DNA of 64,000 nt from assembly GCA_018897105.1 (NCBI GenBank), contig JAHILF010000040.1, positions 16,209-80,208 of the forward strand. Reading direction: 5' to 3'. Below, piece after piece: positions 44,251-54,886 of the stretch (the stretch's first letter is position 1; the number at the start of each line of letters is the position of its first letter). The notes under the pieces are model-generated. The model saw nothing but the letters and a program-made list of their open reading frames with translations, had not been told where the DNA came from and searched no databases. The position numbers were made by a program, and so were the translations under genes. This DNA comes from Pseudomonadota bacterium. GTDB taxonomy: Bacteria > Desulfobacterota > Desulfobulbia > Desulfobulbales > SURF-16.

Positions 44251-47200
44251 CCTGCCACCAACATTTGGCCCAGTTGCTCGACAAGGCGGGCATCAGGGCG
44301 GTCATGATAGATGCCGTATGCCGGGCCATGCTCGCGACTGACACCCCGCAGAAAAATATAAAACAGGCCGCCGAAATGATCCTCATAGCGGTAGTCGGCA
44401 ATACGTCCGGCCAGATAGTGATGCAGGGCCACGGTGTAAAGCAGATACTGCAGGGTATAGCGCTCCTGCAGCATTACCTCCTGCAGCCTGTCCCGGCGGT
44501 AATCCGGAGGTGTAAATCCCAGATGGTTGGACTTCCAGTCCACCAGATAAAACCGATTGTCATGGGAGAAAACAAGATCAATAAAACCTTTGAGAAAACC
44601 ATTGCCCGCGGAAAATTCCAGGCTGGACGCCGCCGCATCAGTAAACCCCTGCCCGCGCAGAATCTCCTTGACCCTGCCGGCGGACACCGCTGCCAGGGGA
44701 AAACAGAACTCAAGCTCATTCAACCTCTGCTCCCGGGTGATGTTCTGCAGAACCAGATCCTGGCGATCCGGCAGCAGCGGCGTGGCCAGCACATTAGCCA
44801 CCATGGTCATGACGGCGTCCTGCCATCGCACCTCAAAACCGTGCTGGGCTAGTTTTCTGGCGATCACCTGCCGCACCGTATCCGGCTCAGTGTCCAACAG
44901 GGGAAAATCAAGGTGCTCAAAGACGTCATGCATGAAGGTACCCGGGGCAGCCCCCCGGGGAAAGGCAAATATCGAGGAGTCATCATGCCCCTGCCCAGCC
45001 GCTTCCTCCCGGAAGACAAAGGACTCGCCCAGCCGGCCATGACTGGTGATGGCCGAAAAACTTGTCACCTGCATGGCACCGATCTCCCCGGTGAATGTCC
45101 GGCAGATCAAGCCCGTCGGCGTTTCGGCCGCTCTCTGCCTGGCAGCATGCAGGTCATCGGCGCGACGGACAAGCTCTATACTGCCGTCTGCGAGGCTGAT
45201 GATGCCTGCAAGTTCGTCGGCCAGCTCCTGATCGGATAATTTCTTAAAGCGTTTCTTGAGTGCGGCAAAATCATCCCGGCCGTGCAGCAACCAAGCCAGG
45301 GCCGAACTCTCCGCCCCGTTAAAGCTTCCCCATACCAGATAGCAGCGATGCACGGCGCGGGTCAGCGCCACATACAGCAGCCGCATATTTTCGGCCAGTT
45401 CCTCCTGCCGGGCCAGCTCCTTGTGCATCTCCATATCGTCAGAGCCCAAATCCATCGCCGGCCTGTGATCGCCCGTCGGCAGGTGAAATGACACGATGTC
45501 CCTTATCGCCCTTGCCCCGCCCCAGCAAAAGGGGCAGAAGACGATGGGATACTGCAGGCCCTTGGAGCGATGAATGGTGACGATCTGTACCCGCTCGGCG
45601 TCGCTTTCCAGCCGCAGCTGGTGTTCCTCGACATTTTGCCCGTCAGCCATCTTCTCGGCCAGCCAGGCAAGCAGGGCCGCGGGTGATGCCTTGTACTGCC
45701 GCTCATAGCCGTGCAGCACCTCGCCCAGGTGGAGGACATTAGTCAGGCGCCTTTCACCGTCAACAAAGCGGAGCTGCTGTACCCTGACATGGTGGCTATC
45801 CAGCAGCAACCGGAACATGGCCATAAACCCCTTTTCCTGCCAACAGCGCTGGTAGGACAGAAAGGAGGCAAACCAGTTGCTCCACGCCTTTTCATCCTGC
45901 TCCAGCGCCGCAAGGACAGCGCATGTCCCACCAAGCATATCCGTTGCCAGGGCGGAACGGATGCTTTTTTCGTTTCCCGGTTCCGCCACAGCAGCCAGCA
46001 CCCGGAGAACCTCGCCGGCCTCCCGGCTGACAAACAGATCCTCCGTGCTCTGCTGCACGGCGGGAACGCCAACCTGATAAAGAGCCTGCTGCACCTGGCG
46101 GGCCTCCCTGTTTTCCCGCACCAGGACGGCTATGTCCCTGGGCCCAAGAGACCTGTCACCTATGAGAGCCTCTCCCCTGCCGCCCAGATCAAGCAGGCGC
46201 CTGATCTCAACCGCCAGGGAGGCAAGAATCCTTTTTCCCGCCACCTCCTTAGGCATGGCATCATGCTCACCAGCACCTCTCATCATCTGCCAGAGCTGCA
46301 GCGGCGGCTCCTGCTTGTGCAGGATGGTGAAATACGTGTTCTGTTTCCCGGCGGCGGGCGATACCGGCTGAAAGGCAATCCGGCGGTATACAAAAGGGTT
46401 GTCGGCTGAGGAAAACAGGGCATTAACCGCCTTGATCAGGGACGGCTCGGAACGGTAATTTTCTGCCAGTTCAAAACTGGAAGGCACATCTCTGATGGCC
46501 TCCAGGTAGGTGAAGATATCAGCCCCCCGGAAACTGTAGATCGCCTGCTTGGGGTCTCCAATGATGAAAAGCAGGTTTTCCGCGGCACACTTGTAAAGGG
46601 TAGAGAAAATTTCATACTGGACCGGGTCGGTATCCTGGAACTCGTCAATGAGCGCCGCAGGAAACCGGCCAAGAATCTGGCGGATCAACATCTCCCGGCT
46701 GCGCCCCTGCAGGGCCTGCTGCAGTTTCCGCAGCAGGTCGTCATAGGCAAAAAGATTTTTTTCCATCTTGCGCCGCTCGAACTCCGCCAGACCATAGCGA
46801 CCGGCCTCCTGGCGCAGAGCGATCAGTCCCTGATTGAAAAGCTCGGTCAGCTGGTCGTGCAGAACACATACCTGCTGGCACAGATCAAAAAAGGGATGCC
46901 GGGGCGTGCTGCCGTTCTTCTTGGTGGCCTTGACCAGACCGCCGGCGGAAAATTTGGCAAAATTCTCGTAAAGTTCTCCGTGATAAGCAGGCTGCACCCG
47001 ACAGAAAGCGGCCATTTCATCCAGCCAGACCGGGATCCTGTCAGGCCTATAGGAATTACGGCTGAGATCCGTGCTCGCCAGCAGCAGACTGCTCACCTCG
47101 TCCCGGGCCTCCGGCCACACACGGTAAAGTTCATCAAGTGACCGGGCGATATCCTGCTCTGCCTCTTCAATCACCCCGCCCGCGGCGATCTCGGCGAGAA

Positions 47201-47858
47201 CGGAACTGTCCACTTCAGGAAAAAACAGCAGACCGGGCCGCACCTTTTTGTAAAACAGGAAGAGATTGTCCGGCAGCACCTTTTTGCGGACAAATGAGGT
47301 AAAGGACACGGGAAACCTGTCCATCTGCAGACGCCAGAAATCTGCGGCGATCTCATGGAGGATATCATCCACATCAGGCACCAACTCGGTGTCAAACAGC
47401 GCCCCGCTTTCCAGGGAATTCTCTTTCAGCATCCGCTGGCAGAAGGCGTGAATGGTAAAAATCGCCGCCTCGTCAAAGTCCTGCAGCGCGCTGAGCAGAC
47501 GCATGGCGGCCTGGTCATGATCCTGCACCTTTGTCAGCAGGCTCTGCTGGAAATCATCCCGCCCTTCCCCTGTGACAAAAGCCTGCAGACAACTGCTGAC
47601 CATCTGCCGCACGCGCAGCCGCAGATCTTCCGTGGCCGCCTTGGTATAGGTCACCACCAGAATATGGCGGACAGCCAGCTCCTTTTCCAGCAGCAGACGG
47701 ACAAACAGGGCGGAGATGGTGTATGTCTTGCCCGTTCCGGCACTGGCCTCAATGAGATGGACGCCGGACAGAGGATAATCGATCAATGCTGGCATGGATT
47801 CCCGTGCATTTTTCCCATGGAATTTTTCTGATAATGGTGCCTGAAATCTGCAGGACAT
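44247..47858 (-). CDS. recB: Exodeoxyribonuclease V beta subunit
   Basis: LIEASAGTGKTYTISALFVRLLLEKELAVRHILVVTYTKAATEDLRLR...ALIDEFQDTDPVQYEIF...VTIHRSKGLQYPIVF...GFIDLVFSHDNRFYLVDWKSN. Confidence 0.95.
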   Translation of the reverse strand: MSCRFQAPLSEKFHGKNARESMPALIDYPLSGVHLIEASAGTGKTYTISALFVRLLLEKELAVRHILVVTYTKAATEDLRLRVRQMVSSCLQAFVTGEGRDDFQQSLLTKVQDHDQAAMRLLSALQDFDEAAIFTIHAFCQRMLKENSLESGALFDTELVPDVDDILHEIAADFWRLQMDRFPVSFTSFVRKKVLPDNLFLFYKKVRPGLLFFPEVDSSVLAEIAAGGVIEEAEQDIARSLDELYRVWPEARDEVSSLLLASTDLSRNSYRPDRIPVWLDEMAAFCRVQPAYHGELYENFAKFSAGGLVKATKKNGSTPRHPFFDLCQQVCVLHDQLTELFNQGLIALRQEAGRYGLAEFERRKMEKNLFAYDDLLRKLQQALQGRSREMLIRQILGRFPAALIDEFQDTDPVQYEIFSTLYKCAAENLLFIIGDPKQAIYSFRGADIFTYLEAIRDVPSSFELAENYRSEPSLIKAVNALFSSADNPFVYRRIAFQPVSPAAGKQNTYFTILHKQEPPLQLWQMMRGAGEHDAMPKEVAGKRILASLAVEIRRLLDLGGRGEALIGDRSLGPRDIAVLVRENREARQVQQALYQVGVPAVQQSTEDLFVSREAGEVLRVLAAVAEPGNEKSIRSALATDMLGGTCAVLAALEQDEKAWSNWFASFLSYQRCWQEKGFMAMFRLLLDSHHVRVQQLRFVDGERRLTNVLHLGEVLHGYERQYKASPAALLAWLAEKMADGQNVEEHQLRLESDAERVQIVTIHRSKGLQYPIVFCPFCWGGARAIRDIVSFHLPTGDHRPAMDLGSDDMEMHKELARQEELAENMRLLYVALTRAVHRCYLVWGSFNGAESSALAWLLHGRDDFAALKKRFKKLSDQELADELAGIISLADGSIELVRRADDLHAARQRAAETPTGLICRTFTGEIGAMQVTSFSAITSHGRLGESFVFREEAAGQGHDDSSIFAFPRGAAPGTFMHDVFEHLDFPLLDTEPDTVRQVIARKLAQHGFEVRWQDAVMTMVANVLATPLLPDRQDLVLQNITREQRLNELEFCFPLAAVSAGRVKEILRGQGFTDAAASSLEFSAGNGFLKGFIDLVFSHDNRFYLVDWKSNHLGFTPPDYRRDRLQEVMLQERYTLQYLLYTVALHHYLAGRIADYRYEDHFGGLFYIFLRGVSREHGPAYGIYHDRPDARLVEQLGQMLVAG

Positions 47859-48054
47859 CTTCCTATGTTTTCCATGCCTTGTCCACCATTTTCCTTATGT
47901 TTTCAAACCAATTGCGGCCATCACCGGCTCGGTTCCAACCTTGTTGGCGCGTGCCGTTCCCAGCAGATTTCCTGCCACTTTTACTTCTTTACCTTATCAG
48001 GCATAAATATGTATACTGAATCGTCTGAACTCAAAACAAAATACCGGGGGAAAA

Positions 48055-49609
48055 TTTTGAACTGGCTGTTTCCTTCCATCATTGCCTCATTATCGGCACG
48101 ATTATTCTGACCGCCACCTATTTCTACCTCTACGCCATTGACAGAAACCCCTCGCTGGCCATCTGGAGAGCGGGCTGGGGAGCCTATGCCCTCTGATTCA
48201 TCTTCATGCTGCTGTTCATCTCCGAGACTTTCAGCAACTACCACTCCTCCCTTCCTATCGCCAACCAGCTGCCCGTTTCAGTCACCGGCCTGAGCAGAAA
48301 GATAACCGACTGGGCCTTTATCATCTGGAGGATCCACAAGGCGGACTACCTTTTTTTGCGACCTGTAATCTGGTTTGCTCCGTGGGGATACCTGATCGGC
48401 GCGGTCCTTGATGAAATCGTTGTTGCCATCGGCATGCTGCTCATCTACTTTCAAACCACCAGAGAGGCTCTGTCTAAAAGTGAACAGCGTTATGCCAAGG
48501 CCCAGAAGGCAGACAATATCGGCAGCTGGGAGCTTGATGTGCCCTATGACCACTTCATCTGTTCCGCACAGGTTGCACCCATTTTCGGACTGGCTGAACA
48601 TCTGCCAATCACCACCTTTGCCACATTTTCAGAGCACTTTCACCCCGAAGACTGCGAACGGGTTACCACCTGCTTTCAAGCGGCAATCAATGACAACAAA
48701 GATCTCATCCTGGAACACAGGATTATCTGGCCGGACGGCTCGGTGCACTGGATCGCGGAATCAGGGGATGTGCTGCGTGATGACACCGGCAAGGCTGTCA
48801 GCGTCACCGGCATCATGCTCGATATTACGGAACGCAAAATAGCGGAAACCCAGATCCAGACAGCTTTTGAGCAGTTTCAGACCATCACCGACATCCTGGA
48901 TGTCTTTGTCTATATGGCGGATATAGATACTTTCGAGCTGTTATTCTTAAACAAATACGTTCGGGAAATAGTCGGGGAAGGTATCGGGAAAAAATACTGG
49001 CAAGTTCTGCAGAAAGGACAGACAGGCCATGGAAAATGAACAGGGGGTACTGACCGTCAACCTGCTCCGCAGGGAACTGACTGAAGATGAAGTCGGACCG
49101 GGGATGTCTTCCGGACCGTTTATCGAACTCATGGTAAGCGATACCGGGCACGGTATGGACAAAAAAACAGAGGAGCGCATTTTTGAACCTTTCTTCACCA
49201 CCAAAGGGATGGGCAACACAGGCATGGGACTGGCCATGGCCCACGGTATCGTCCTGGACTACCAGGGGATAATCAAGGTGGAAAGTGAAGTCGGCAAAGG
49301 GACCACTTTCCGCATCTATTTCCCTGCCCTCTCAGAAAATAAAGCCGAAGACAGCAGTCGACAATAACCGGAGGCAATGAACGGCTACTGGTGGTTGATG
49401 ACGAGAGCGTCATTGTGCGTATGCTGAAGACGACACTTGAAAACCTCGGCCACCGGGTAACGGCAAAGACCAGCAGCCTGAAGGCGCTGGCGGAGTTTCG
49501 CGCCGCCCCCGGCCATTTTGATCTCATCATCACGGACCAGACCATGCCGGCTCTGTCAGGCACAGCACTGCCGCAGGAAGCCCTGAAAATTCGCCCGGCT
49601 CATCCGTGA
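48055..49609 (+). pseudogene. Degraded hybrid histidine kinase (PAS, HATPase, truncated REC)
   Basis: In-frame stop in WRAGWGAYAL*FIFMLLF; PAS/PAC then missing HisKA; HATPase [38 protein letters not shown]; truncated REC VDDESVIVRML...DLIITDQTMP. Confidence 0.75.
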
Positions 49610-49982
49610 TGCTCTGGATTGATCCCGGACAGGGTAAAACATGGCGGCACCACCTGAAAAAAGGATTTCGCCAGCCACAGAGGAGAGAGGGCCCCATCAG
49701 CCTCACCTACAACAAAGTTGCATCCTTTAGCATAATAAATTAATTTATTTCCATCTCCGTGCAGACAATGCCGGCCATTGTCCGGCCAAACAACCTTTCC
49801 CGCTTTGGCAACACAGCGACAATGATCCTCATAACCAACTAAAATTTAAAGCAAATACCAATTCACTTTTCATAAGCAGCAGAGATTCTCAAACATCACA
49901 TAAATGGCGTAAATTTTGCAGTATTTTCCCATCATGCAACCCACGAATATCCTTCGTTCAGTCTGTTCAGGGAGGACAAAAC

Positions 49983-50324
49983 ATGAAAAATGACGTCAAG
50001 CAGGACCTGCAATCCGAGGTGCTCATCAGCTGCCTTGATGTCCTTTGCCGGGCTAACGCTACTGTTTTCGAAAGCGATCCAAAACTGGCTGCGGATATCA
50101 CCCAGGCGATTGAGGCCCTGTCAAATGCGCTGCAAAATGATGATCCCCCGGTAAATACTGCACAAACGAATGCGCAGGCAAACACCGTTGTGCAACATAA
50201 CGAACGTCCTCTTGAGCCCGCTGATTACCTCAAGAAAAATATTTACCCCGAATATTTTCCTGCTGATGACACCATCGTCGACGTACTCACCAATGAAGTC
50301 ATCCGCCAATCACACCGGAAATAA
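49983..50324 (+). CDS. Hypothetical protein
   Basis: 113 aa ORF with GGGAGG RBS, immediately upstream of HDOD gene. Confidence 0.5.
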   Translation: MKNDVKQDLQSEVLISCLDVLCRANATVFESDPKLAADITQAIEALSNALQNDDPPVNTAQTNAQANTVVQHNERPLEPADYLKKNIYPEYFPADDTIVDVLTNEVIRQSHRK

Positions 50325-50328
50325 AACA

Positions 50329-51270
50329 ATGGATATCCAATCGGCCAGTGCATTTTCCCCCACAACAACCCCCACTCTGTCGCATAATAAAAACAGCCAC
50401 AGGATAGAGAAAGTCATGAATGTTGAAAAAAAATATATCGCAGATGTGGACAGACTGATTCCCCGACCGGATATTGCCTTAGAGGTTCTGTGTCTGGCGC
50501 AGGACTCGAGCAGCTCTGTTGCCGAACTGGCAAAAAAGATTGAGCATGACCCGAACATGACGGCCAATATGCTGAGAATGGCTAACTCCTCCTATTTCGG
50601 CCATATGCAGGAAATCACTTCGCTCAAGGACATCATCATTCGCCTTGGCCTCGATATGGTAAAAATACTTGCCATCACCAGCGCCTCGGCAGGCATACTG
50701 ACTTCTCCCCAGGAAGCTTATGATCTTGAACCCCGGGCACTGTGGAACCACTCCCATGCCTGTGCTATTCTGGCAGAAATTATTGCCAGATATGCCAATC
50801 TGGATAATCATTACACCGTCTACACGGCAGCGCTTCTCCATGATATCGGCAAGGTCGTATTGAATAAACCCTTGCTTTCCGCCTGTGCCGCAAAGAAGAC
50901 CGATAAAAAATTTTCCTCAATCCTTGAGCTGGAACGCTTCATGCTGCAGACCGATCATGCCCGGGTTGGTGCGGCGCTGCTGGCGGCCTGGGGGTTACCG
51001 GAGAGCATTACCATTCCCGTGGCCCGCCATCACTCCGGCGGGGGCATCAAGCCGAACCGTCTTGATGTCAAGATTGTCTCCCTTGCCAATTTCCTGGTTG
51101 AAAGCATCGGCATCCGCTCTCTGATGCCGGAAGACTTCCATTTCGATGTGGATGAATTTGTCCGGCAAAACCAGGAATCGCCCGATTTTTCCAATTTCAG
51201 CGCCAACATGACCAGCATCATGGAAGAATTCTTCAACCGCTTAACCGGAGCCGATCTGATTCTCGCCTAA
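50329..51270 (+). CDS. HDOD/HD-domain protein
   Basis: LIPRPDIALEVLCLAQDSSSSVAELAKKIEHDPNMTANMLRMANSSYFG...ALLHDIGKVVL. Confidence 0.85.
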   Translation: MDIQSASAFSPTTTPTLSHNKNSHRIEKVMNVEKKYIADVDRLIPRPDIALEVLCLAQDSSSSVAELAKKIEHDPNMTANMLRMANSSYFGHMQEITSLKDIIIRLGLDMVKILAITSASAGILTSPQEAYDLEPRALWNHSHACAILAEIIARYANLDNHYTVYTAALLHDIGKVVLNKPLLSACAAKKTDKKFSSILELERFMLQTDHARVGAALLAAWGLPESITIPVARHHSGGGIKPNRLDVKIVSLANFLVESIGIRSLMPEDFHFDVDEFVRQNQESPDFSNFSANMTSIMEEFFNRLTGADLILA

Positions 51271-51307
51271 AACATCTTCCTGGCGGGAGATCAGGGCCGT
51301 AACGCAT

Positions 51308-54300
51308 TCATTTTACGGCAATCTCAACCCATAGACCCAGCTGCCCGCCGGCACCCGGTTTCGGTTCAATGAGAAAAATTCTTTCCGGCTCAACCGGCCC
51401 CTTTTCTATGAGCACATCCCGCACGACTCCTGCCCGTTCCATTGCCAGATTGCGCAGATCATTGTCCGAGATGACAATGTGATCATAAAGAAGCTTTTCC
51501 ATCTCCCCGGGGGGGATATCCTTCAGCATTCCGAGAAAATTCGTGGGCCGCTCAAACTCAGCAGCCTTATAGGCCTTTTTCAGGTAGCGGTCATATTCAT
51601 CGGCGGTGATCTCGATGGCATCCACCTCAGACACCGCCGCCTCTTTTCTGGCCAGATCCTTCATCTTCTGCACCTTGAGCAGCCGATCAAAACGAATCTG
51701 CGTCAAGGCTTTGCCATCTTCCGTTGCATCGGCCCGCCCGGTGAGGTCCACCTTGATAGCGGGCCGGTCATACAGCGCCTTGGCAAATTTTGCCAGCACC
51801 TCCATCGCCTCCGGACTGATCCGGGCCTGCCCCGCGCTAAACTGTACATACTGCTCCTCACCCCCACCTTCAAAAATAGCACCGAGCAGGGAAAACGGCG
51901 AGGTTGCCGCCTTGACGATGAGGTTATAGAGAATCTTGAAAACCACCCCGGCCACGCTGAATTCGGGATCATCGAGCCTGCCGGATACCGGGATGTTCAG
52001 GTCAATTTCACCCTTGCGGTTTTTCAAGAGAGAAATAGCCAGCTGCACCGGCAGATTGGCAGCGGTTTCATTTTTCACGTAATCGCCCAGGGTAATCTGA
52101 TCGATGAAGGCCTTGTTGTCCGAGATAAGCTTTCCGTCTTCAATAAGGTAGTGCAGATTGAGATTCAGCTTGCCCTTGGTCAGCGGATAGCCAATGAACT
52201 TGATTGAATAGGGGCTCACCGGACTGAGCTCGATATCAGTGAACTCAGCCGTGACATCAGTATAAAAATCCTGCCACGGACGGATGGTACCGGTCACCTT
52301 CACCGGCGAATGCTGATCAAGCTTGGCGGTGATATTGACCTCGGCCGACACATCCTTGCCGGTGGCCAGCCCTTTGATTCCGCCATCTATCTGCTGCAGG
52401 GTGGTGTTGAACTGCGGGGCCACACTGCGGTCGGCAAAATCGATCCGGCAGTTGGCCAGCCGCACCAGTTTAATTTCCACTTCAGCCGGCTTTCCCTCCG
52501 CTGCCGGAGCCTCATGCGGCTCTGTCTGACCGGCTTCCTGGCGGACGATGGTGCTCAGGTTCAGCACGCCTTCCCGGTTCCTTAATACAAAAGCGGATAA
52601 ACCGGTAAAGACAATCTCCCCGGCTTTGATGCGCATGGGGCTGGTCTGCACATCGACTTTTTTCACCTCGACAGCCTGCCAGCTCAGCAGCTTCTCCGCC
52701 TGCTTGGCATCAAGGCAGGCAAACCCCCGGCTGCCCGCCTCACCCTGGAAGGTGACGGCAACCTCGCCGCCTTCCCGCTTGTCCAGGGTCATCTTCCCCT
52801 TGACCGCTCCCCGGCCGTCGACCATGATGATATTGAGCTTGGGTTCCACATAGGGCTGCACGGACTTGAGCGGCAAATCGGCCAGATCGAGATCAAACCG
52901 CAGGGCCAGGGGAGACAGCCCTGCCTTGCCCTGCACCTTCACCTTGCCGGTTTTATTGAGCAGCAGGTCGAGATCAACAGCACATTCCTCCCCGGGGCGG
53001 GTCGTCACATTCTCGATTGCCAGATGCAGCTGGTTCATGGTCAGCACCACCGGTTCTTCCGGCACCTGATCAATAAAAGCCACCTCGTATTCAGTAAAAT
53101 CCACGGACTTGACCGCAACCTGCCAGGCAGGCTGCGGGGCGGCCGCATCATCCTTTTCCCCCACTTCCGCGGCGGTCTTTTCTGCCGGAAGAGCGGAGGC
53201 CAGAAAATCCTGCAGGTTGATGGTGCCGTCCTTGCGCCGGGTAAGCGGGATAACCGCTCCTTTGCTTAGGCACTTGCCCACCAGCACTGTTTTGTCCTTG
53301 ATATTGACCTCGGCCTCGCTGATGGAAAAATCAGGGACCACCACCTTGCCTGCGCCGTCCGGTCCGGTCATGCTGAAACCGCCGAGCTCAAGCCCCAGGC
53401 CTGAAATAAGCAGGGTACCGCCTGCCGCAGCATAATCGATATGGGCTGCCGCCTTGACCTTGTCCGCCGCCAGTTCAGCCCGCAGGGCATTTTCATAATA
53501 GGGGCGGTACTTGCCGAGCTGCACATTCTCCAAACCCACATCAGCCGCCACCTTCAAGGGATCAAGGGAAAAACTGCCGCCGACGCTGACCTGCTCGCCG
53601 CTTTCACTGGTAAGGGCCAGCTGGTAGCCGGCGGACTTGTCCGGGGCAGTGCTGAAGTCTTTCACCTGCAGATTCACCGGCTGCAGGGTGGTCTGCAGGG
53701 GGCCTGACACCGTCCGGTCGGTGAAATGAATGGTGGCCCCTGCAAGCTCCGCGTCCGCCACCTCAAGCAGCAAGGGCCGGGGAGCTGCTGCGGGAGGAGC
53801 AGCCTTGCTCTCTGCCCCGGATGGCGATGCCGGGGAGACAAGACCCGCAAGATTGAACTGCCCGTCCTGTCCCCGCTGCAGGAAAAGTTCGGGTTGCCGC
53901 CAGATGATTTTGGCCAGGTGAAACTCCTTGCGCAGGATATAGGCCCGGTCAATATCCACCGTCAATTCCGGAAAGGCGAGCAGCGGCTGCTGCTGCCGGT
54001 CAACCACCTTTATTTCCCGCAGGCTGGCCTTGCCTTGGATATTGAGCGCCGGGTTGCCGTCCTCATGCTTTAAAAAGGAGAGGGTGAGATCAAGATCAAG
54101 CCGGCCGTTTTTGATAATGAAATTGAGGTATTCCGGCAGATAGGCCAGATAATCGGTAAGATTGATATCATGGGAATTGACATTGATCTCTGATTGCCTG
54201 GTCCGGTAAAAGGGCTTGCTTTCGCCGATCATGCTGATGGGCGTACCGTTGATCACCGCCGCAAAGGCAGGTTTGGTGAAAATTTCCAACTCGTAGGGCA

Positions 54301-54886
54301 GATCGGAGAGAAAGGGAAGAGCAATATGCAAATCGGTGATCTGATGCTTGACATCCTTCACCTTGTCCTCGAAGTCAATTTTGCCGCCGGAGAGATCAAT
54401 ATTGTTGATGGAAAACTGCAGCGGCGCAGTCTTTTCTTCTTCTTTTTTCTCCGCTTTCTTCGCACTCCCATCACCGGCTGCGAGATCAGAAAAATTAAAG
54501 CTTTTATCTTTATTGAATACAATCTTGGAATAGGGGTTGCTCAGGGCAAAGGATTTGACAATAATGGCGCGCTTAAAAAGGGATACCCACTGCAGATTCA
54601 CCTGCAGGCTGTCAAAGGAGACAAAAGACTCCTTGCCGCCCGGGTCCTGGATGTTAAAACCGTTAACCGCCGCCTGCAGAGTGTAAGGATTAATTTTCAC
54701 CTCCTGCACAGTGGTCTGCCGGTGCAGGGTCAGGCTCAGCTTTTTCTCCAGCTGGCTGCGGATAATGGCCGGCAGTATCCAGAAACCGAAAACGGTGTAA
54801 AAAAACAGAGAGCAGGTCACAATGATACTCCAGCGCTGTAAACGGGACAGACTCTTCCACCTTTGCCGCAATTTCAGCTCAGCCAT
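51308..54886 (-). CDS. DUF748/AsmA-like protein with OmpA-like C-terminal segment
   Basis: N-terminal TM; repeated AsmA-like strands; C-terminal VDLTGRADATEDGKALTQIRFDRL. Confidence 0.75.
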   Translation of the reverse strand: MAELKLRQRWKSLSRLQRWSIIVTCSLFFYTVFGFWILPAIIRSQLEKKLSLTLHRQTTVQEVKINPYTLQAAVNGFNIQDPGGKESFVSFDSLQVNLQWVSLFKRAIIVKSFALSNPYSKIVFNKDKSFNFSDLAAGDGSAKKAEKKEEEKTAPLQFSINNIDLSGGKIDFEDKVKDVKHQITDLHIALPFLSDLPYELEIFTKPAFAAVINGTPISMIGESKPFYRTRQSEINVNSHDINLTDYLAYLPEYLNFIIKNGRLDLDLTLSFLKHEDGNPALNIQGKASLREIKVVDRQQQPLLAFPELTVDIDRAYILRKEFHLAKIIWRQPELFLQRGQDGQFNLAGLVSPASPSGAESKAAPPAAAPRPLLLEVADAELAGATIHFTDRTVSGPLQTTLQPVNLQVKDFSTAPDKSAGYQLALTSESGEQVSVGGSFSLDPLKVAADVGLENVQLGKYRPYYENALRAELAADKVKAAAHIDYAAAGGTLLISGLGLELGGFSMTGPDGAGKVVVPDFSISEAEVNIKDKTVLVGKCLSKGAVIPLTRRKDGTINLQDFLASALPAEKTAAEVGEKDDAAAPQPAWQVAVKSVDFTEYEVAFIDQVPEEPVVLTMNQLHLAIENVTTRPGEECAVDLDLLLNKTGKVKVQGKAGLSPLALRFDLDLADLPLKSVQPYVEPKLNIIMVDGRGAVKGKMTLDKREGGEVAVTFQGEAGSRGFACLDAKQAEKLLSWQAVEVKKVDVQTSPMRIKAGEIVFTGLSAFVLRNREGVLNLSTIVRQEAGQTEPHEAPAAEGKPAEVEIKLVRLANCRIDFADRSVAPQFNTTLQQIDGGIKGLATGKDVSAEVNITAKLDQHSPVKVTGTIRPWQDFYTDVTAEFTDIELSPVSPYSIKFIGYPLTKGKLNLNLHYLIEDGKLISDNKAFIDQITLGDYVKNETAANLPVQLAISLLKNRKGEIDLNIPVSGRLDDPEFSVAGVVFKILYNLIVKAATSPFSLLGAIFEGGGEEQYVQFSAGQARISPEAMEVLAKFAKALYDRPAIKVDLTGRADATEDGKALTQIRFDRLLKVQKMKDLARKEAAVSEVDAIEITADEYDRYLKKAYKAAEFERPTNFLGMLKDIPPGEMEKLLYDHIVISDNDLRNLAMERAGVVRDVLIEKGPVEPERIFLIEPKPGAGGQLGLWVEIAVK

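Noticed and set aside
49983-50324. MucR-like regulator call for the 113-aa ORF
   Set aside because: Only a vague resemblance; no zinc-finger or YIxCLEDG motif
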